In this document: positions 15,446 through 18,740 of the stretch, one piece after another
Numbering within the stretch: position 1 is the stretch's first letter
Layout: each line of letters begins with the position of its first letter
DNA from: JABDGR01 sp964561455
GTDB taxonomy: Bacteria > Verrucomicrobiota > Verrucomicrobiia > Opitutales > JABDGR01
Assembly: GCA_964561455.1 (NCBI GenBank)
Contig: CAZLPS010000083.1
Location: forward strand, 1 to 18,740
Direction of reading: 5' to 3'
Length of the DNA stretch: 18,740 bases
Translations under genes and position numbers: made by a program
The notes under the pieces: generated by a model
The model's database searches: none
What the model was told of the DNA's origin: nothing
Seen by the model: the letters and a program-made list of their open reading frames with translations, nothing else

Positions 15446-18400
15446 CTATCGGATGCCTTCAAGAAAAGCATTAATGACGAGAGGCAGTTGCGCCCCGTCC
15501 TTCCCGCCGCCTTGGGCGAAGTCGGGTTTGCCGCCGCCTTTGCCGCCCAATTGGCCGCAGAGGTCGCTGACGATTTTGCCGGCGGCGTGGCCGGCAGCGA
15601 TGGCTTCCGGTGAGCATAGGGCCACGACCACGGCTTTGCCGTCGGCGGCACTGCCGAGGACGACCACGCCGGGGCCGATTTGTTTGCCAATTTGCATGGC
15701 GATGTCGCGCAGGGCGCCGGCGGGGGCGTCCACCGTGGTGACAACAAATTTCAAGGCGCCTTTTTCTTTAGCTGCCGCCGCCAGTTGTTCGGCCAGACCC
15801 GCGGCGTTCTTCTGCTGCTCGGCGCGCCGGGCCTTTTCGAGGGCGGCTTTCTGTGCGGCGAGGGCCTCCTTGAGGTCGCGCACGCGTTGTTCGAGCGCCT
15901 GGGCAGTCTTGATGCCCGGCAGGTCGGCGGTGAGGCTGATGCTTTCGCCCGCGACCTTGCCGCCGGCGTCCACGATCGCCTTTTCCAAATCGTGGGCTTC
16001 CTGCGCCAATTGCTTGATTGCGGCCACGGCGGCTTCGCCGGCGACGGCTTCGATGCGGCGCACGCCGGCGGCGATGGCGCTTTCATGCAAAATTTTGAAG
16101 AGGCCGATGTCGCCGGTCTTGCGCACGTGGGTGCCACCGCAGAGTTCCATGGAGTAGCCGTCGAGGCGCGGATGCAACTTGCCGTGGGCATCCTTGTCGG
16201 CGTGACCGCCAATTTGCACGACGCGGACGACATCGCCGTATTTGTCGCCGAAGAACTGCATGACCTCCGGGCGGCTCTTGATGTCGGCAAACTTGAATTC
16301 GCCCCAGGCCACCAAGGCGTCTTCGCGCACACGGGCGTTGACCAGCTGTTCAATCTCCGAAACCTGCGCCGGGGTTAGAGCGGCACTGTTGAAGTCAAAA
16401 GTCAGTTTATCGGGGCCAACGGACGAGCCCTTTTGCGTGGCGTCGCGGCTGACGACCTCGTGCAACGCCCAGTGGAGGAGGTGGGTGACGGTGTGGTGGC
16501 GCTCAATGGCGGCGCGGCGCGGGCCATCCACCTTGACAGTCACGTGCTGGCCAGCGGCCAATCCGTCACCGTTCTCGACGAAATGCAGCCAGGTGTTGCC
16601 GGATTTCTGGGTGTTGGTAATGCGCCAAGTGTGCCCTGAGCCAACGAGTTCCCCGGTGTCGCCCGCCTGGCCGCCCATTTCCGCATAGAGAACGGAGTTG
16701 TTCACGACGACGACCGTCTTGTCCTTGACCGCGACGACTTCCTGGACGTCCGCGCCGGTGTGGTTGTGGTCGTAGCCGAGGAAATGGGTCGGCGTTTTGG
16801 TTTCGATTTGGGAAAGCTCGATGATGGTTTTCTTCTGTGCGGCGCGGGCACGGGCGCGTTGCTCTTCCATATACTTTTCAAATCCTGCAATATCTACAGT
16901 AAATCCACGTTCACGCGCAATTAACTCAGTGAGGTCAAGCGGAAAGCCATAAGTGTCATATAGTAGAAATGCACATTTCCCGGATATCTTTGTTCCATAG
17001 TTCCTAAAGTTCACAATCAGCTGTTCGGCTTCAACTCGCTGAAACTCATCTTTCCTGACCAACTCATCAATCCCATTCCCAATGCCGATTTGGTGTTCGT
17101 CCCCGCCAGCTTGTTCCAGTCGAATACTCTTAGCAGGACCCAGGCGCATAAATTCATTCTTGATTAAAGCAATTGCATTGGCGCCGCCAGCAATGTGATA
17201 ACCCAAAGCTTTTTGGACTGTCTGAATGCGGTTACCCAAATTGTTTATACCAGTTATGACCTCTTCGAAGACTGCTAGACCCGTTTCTAGAGTTCGATTA
17301 AACGTTCCCTCCTCCAATCGAATTGCGTCTTTGACGTTCTGCTGCTTCTTGCGAATCTCGGGGAATACATCGCCCATGTTAACCGCCAGCACGTCCACCA
17401 ATTTAAAAAAGAACGGCTCGTGGAACCCGAGGGTTCGCCCATAGCGTACCGCGCGACGCAAAATGCGGCGCAAAACATAATTCCGGTCGTTGTTCCCGGG
17501 CAGAATTCCATCGGCAATGGCGAAGCTCAGGGTGCGGATGTGGTCGGCGATGACGCGAAACGCCACGTCAATCTTCTCCTGTTCAGTGTCCCCGGTGCTG
17601 CCCGTTTTCGGTAGCGTGGAGCAATACTTCTTCCCGCTAAGTTTTTCAATCTCATCGAAAATTGGCCGGAAGATGTCCGTTTCGTAATTCGAAATCTTGG
17701 CGTCTTTGAAATCCGCGAAATTCTTCGTGCCCTGCATGATTGAAGTCACGCGCTCGAAGCCCATGCCGGTGTCCACGTGTTTGGCGGGGAGTGGGGAGAA
17801 GGTGCCGTCGGGGTTGGCGTTGAACTGGATGAAGACGAGATTCCAGATTTCGATGCAGCGGGCGTCGCCTTTATTGACCAGAGCGCCCTTGGTGTCGCCG
17901 TCGGGGGTCAAATCCACGTGCAATTCGCTGCACGGGCCGCAGGGGCCGGTGTCGCCCATCATCCAGAAATTGTCTTTCTTGTTGCCGTTGACGATGTGGA
18001 CGTTCGGGTCGAGGCCCGCGGCGCGAAAATGCGCGGCCCATTGATTCCAAGCTTCTTGGTCGAATTCGCTGGGGTCGCCTTTGGATTTGTCGGGACTGTA
18101 AACGGTGGCGTAGAGGCGGTTTTTGGGAAATTTCCAGACTTCCGTGATGAGTTCCCAGGCCCAGTCAATGGCTTCTTTTTTGAAATAGTCGCCAAAGCTC
18201 CAGTTGCCGAGCATTTCGAAGAAAGTGTGGTGGTAGGTGTCGAGGCCGACGTCTTCGAGGTCGTTGTGCTTGCCGCCGGCGCGGATGCACTTCTGGGTGT
18301 CGGCGGCCCGGGTGTCGAGCGAGGGAATGGCGCCGGCCCATTTCGAGACATCCGCCTTGCGCTCGCCGAGGAAGATCGGCACGAACTGGTTCATGCCCGC

Positions 18401-18514
18401 ATTGGTAAAGAGCAGGTTGGGCGAGTCCGGAAGCAGGGACGACGACGGCACGATGGTGTGCTGTTTCGACCGGAAAAAATCGAGGAACGACTGGCGAATT
18501 TCAGAGGACGTCAT
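15446..18514 (-). CDS. alaS: Alanyl-tRNA synthetase with internal insertion
   Basis: This 1022-residue class II synthetase charges tRNA-Ala. The catalytic domain carries LFTNAGMNQFVPIFLG (35-50), RAGGKHNDLEDVG (78-90) and HHTFFEMLGNWSFGDYFK (95-112). The editing domain has zinc-ligand motifs HTVTH (H674, H678) and CGGTH (C792, H796). The C-terminal DHHA1-type domain ends with a glycine-rich GGGKDGAQLP region. Typical AlaRS is about 870-900 residues. The excess is mainly an insertion at about residues 421-508, between the TLETGLAVFEEVI and KISGKCAFLLYDTYGFPLDL blocks of the tRNA-recognition region, within an anomalously low-GC patch. The reading frame is intact through it. No Shine-Dalgarno sequence precedes the ATG; an inverted repeat ends 4 nt upstream. 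It lies downstream of the leuB-like gene on the same strand. Confidence 0.96.
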   Translation of the reverse strand: MTSSEIRQSFLDFFRSKQHTIVPSSSLLPDSPNLLFTNAGMNQFVPIFLGERKADVSKWAGAIPSLDTRAADTQKCIRAGGKHNDLEDVGLDTYHHTFFEMLGNWSFGDYFKKEAIDWAWELITEVWKFPKNRLYATVYSPDKSKGDPSEFDQEAWNQWAAHFRAAGLDPNVHIVNGNKKDNFWMMGDTGPCGPCSELHVDLTPDGDTKGALVNKGDARCIEIWNLVFIQFNANPDGTFSPLPAKHVDTGMGFERVTSIMQGTKNFADFKDAKISNYETDIFRPIFDEIEKLSGKKYCSTLPKTGSTGDTEQEKIDVAFRVIADHIRTLSFAIADGILPGNNDRNYVLRRILRRAVRYGRTLGFHEPFFFKLVDVLAVNMGDVFPEIRKKQQNVKDAIRLEEGTFNRTLETGLAVFEEVITGINNLGNRIQTVQKALGYHIAGGANAIALIKNEFMRLGPAKSIRLEQAGGDEHQIGIGNGIDELVRKDEFQRVEAEQLIVNFRNYGTKISGKCAFLLYDTYGFPLDLTELIARERGFTVDIAGFEKYMEEQRARARAAQKKTIIELSQIETKTPTHFLGYDHNHTGADVQEVVAVKDKTVVVVNNSVLYAEMGGQAGDTGELVGSGHTWRITNTQKSGNTWLHFVENGDGLAAGQHVTVKVDGPRRAAIERHHTVTHLLHWALHEVVSRDATQKGSSVGPDKLTFDFNSAALTPAQVSEIEQLVNARVREDALVAWGEFKFADIKSRPEVMQFFGDKYGDVVRVVQIGGHADKDAHGKLHPRLDGYSMELCGGTHVRKTGDIGLFKILHESAIAAGVRRIEAVAGEAAVAAIKQLAQEAHDLEKAIVDAGGKVAGESISLTADLPGIKTAQALEQRVRDLKEALAAQKAALEKARRAEQQKNAAGLAEQLAAAAKEKGALKFVVTTVDAPAGALRDIAMQIGKQIGPGVVVLGSAADGKAVVVALCSPEAIAAGHAAGKIVSDLCGQLGGKGGGKPDFAQGGGKDGAQLPLVINAFLEGIR
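16861..17340. other. Low-GC patch inside alaS, containing the insertion
   Basis: Counting by hand, these 480 bases are about 44% GC (lines of 40-52%). The adjoining 60-base lines on each side are about 57%, and alaS further out reaches about 70% (for example 16441-16500). The patch encodes about residues 392-552, which includes both the inserted residues 421-508 (16991-17254) and flanking conserved AlaRS sequence such as LLYDTYGFPLDL. The sharp edges suggest imported DNA rather than gradual drift. Confidence 0.7.
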
Positions 18515-18518
18515 AAGG

Positions 18519-18642
18519 AACGTTTAAAATTTAATGTTTAACGCTTAACGTTTAAGTACGAAAGGCTCGTCCGATAGTGCGGGCGTTTTTGAGGTGGCGC
18601 TTTACTTGAGCGTTAAGACTTAAACATTAAGCATTAAACGTT
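18519..18642. repeat. AT-rich inverted repeat built from 7-bp units, between leuB-like gene and alaS
   Basis: The left arm (18519-18556) is a degenerate period-7 array (CGTTTAA, AATTTAA, TGTTTAA, CGCTTAA, CGTTTAA). The right arm (18605-18642) is its inverted counterpart, with 31 of 38 positions pairing and no gaps. The 48-nt core (18557-18604) is GC-rich. The right arm directly abuts the stop codon of the leuB-like gene, and the left arm ends 4 nt upstream of the alaS ATG. The element therefore spans nearly the whole gap and covers the alaS ribosome-binding region. Confidence 0.8.
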
Positions 18643-18740
18643 TCACAGCTTGGCCAGAATGGCGGCGCCCATTTCTGTGGTGGTGACGGATTTGCCGCCG
18701 AAGGCGATGTCGCCGGTGCGCGTGCCGCCGGTGACAACGG
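18643..18740 (-). CDS. leuB: 3-isopropylmalate dehydrogenase, C-terminal end (partial)
   Basis: Only the last 31 codons and a TGA stop are in the window. They read VVTGGTRTGDIAFGG followed by KSVTTTEMGAAILAKL. The TRTGDIA and VTTTEMG elements correspond to the RTGDLA and VSTDEMGD C-terminal motifs of the isocitrate/isopropylmalate dehydrogenase family and fit LeuB best. LeuB makes the 2-oxo precursor of leucine by oxidative decarboxylation. The rest of the gene lies beyond the window edge, so an isocitrate dehydrogenase of the same family is not excluded. Confidence 0.65.
   Translation of the reverse strand, partial: VVTGGTRTGDIAFGGKSVTTTEMGAAILAKL

Overview
This 18.7 kb window is a high-GC bacterial chromosome segment. 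I read it as Verrucomicrobiota or another PVC-group bacterium. That rests on the combination of an Alternative Complex III operon followed by cbb3-like genes, a secreted GH2 enzyme with a DUF4982-like C-terminal half, mostly leaderless-looking or Shine-Dalgarno-poor starts, and AT-rich degenerate heptamer/octamer repeats between genes. It is an inference from gene content; the window carries no rRNA gene or other phylogenetic marker that I could place by alignment.

Positions 24-12051 (+) form one tightly packed respiratory operon. After a tiny Tat-signal-like ORF come actA (pentaheme cytochrome c), actB (fused molybdopterin-fold/Fe-S protein), actC (NrfD-type membrane subunit), actD, actE (monoheme cytochrome c) and actF, which together make the quinol:cytochrome c oxidoreductase ACIII. 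Then follow a small one-TM protein with a Pro/Ala tail, a CcoN homologue, a CcoO-type monoheme cytochrome and a membrane-anchored monoheme cytochrome in the CcoP position. Most junctions overlap (ATGA/GTGA) or have gaps under 50 nt, so the genes are probably co-translated as one complex. The module would carry eight c-type hemes (5+1+1+1).

The most interesting point is that the CcoN homologue aligns without gaps to the cbb3 catalytic subunit through its key helices, but has lost both low-spin heme ligands, two of the three CuB histidines and the cross-linked tyrosine. The neighbouring cytochromes keep their heme c sites. This looks like a heme-copper oxidase fold reused as a non-catalytic (or differently catalytic) partner of ACIII. 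No intact terminal oxidase is encoded in the window.

Positions 12052-12321 are a non-coding gap with a long imperfect inverted repeat. A secreted glycoside hydrolase family 2 protein follows (12322-14997, +). Convergent to it on the minus strand are yhbY (15022-15306), alaS (15446-18514) and the 3' end of a leuB-like gene (18643 to the window edge). alaS is unusually long and carries an 88-residue internal insertion inside a sharply lower-GC patch. Both intergenic gaps around alaS hold inverted repeats of the same architecture but unrelated sequence. Each sits 4-6 nt upstream of the next start codon.
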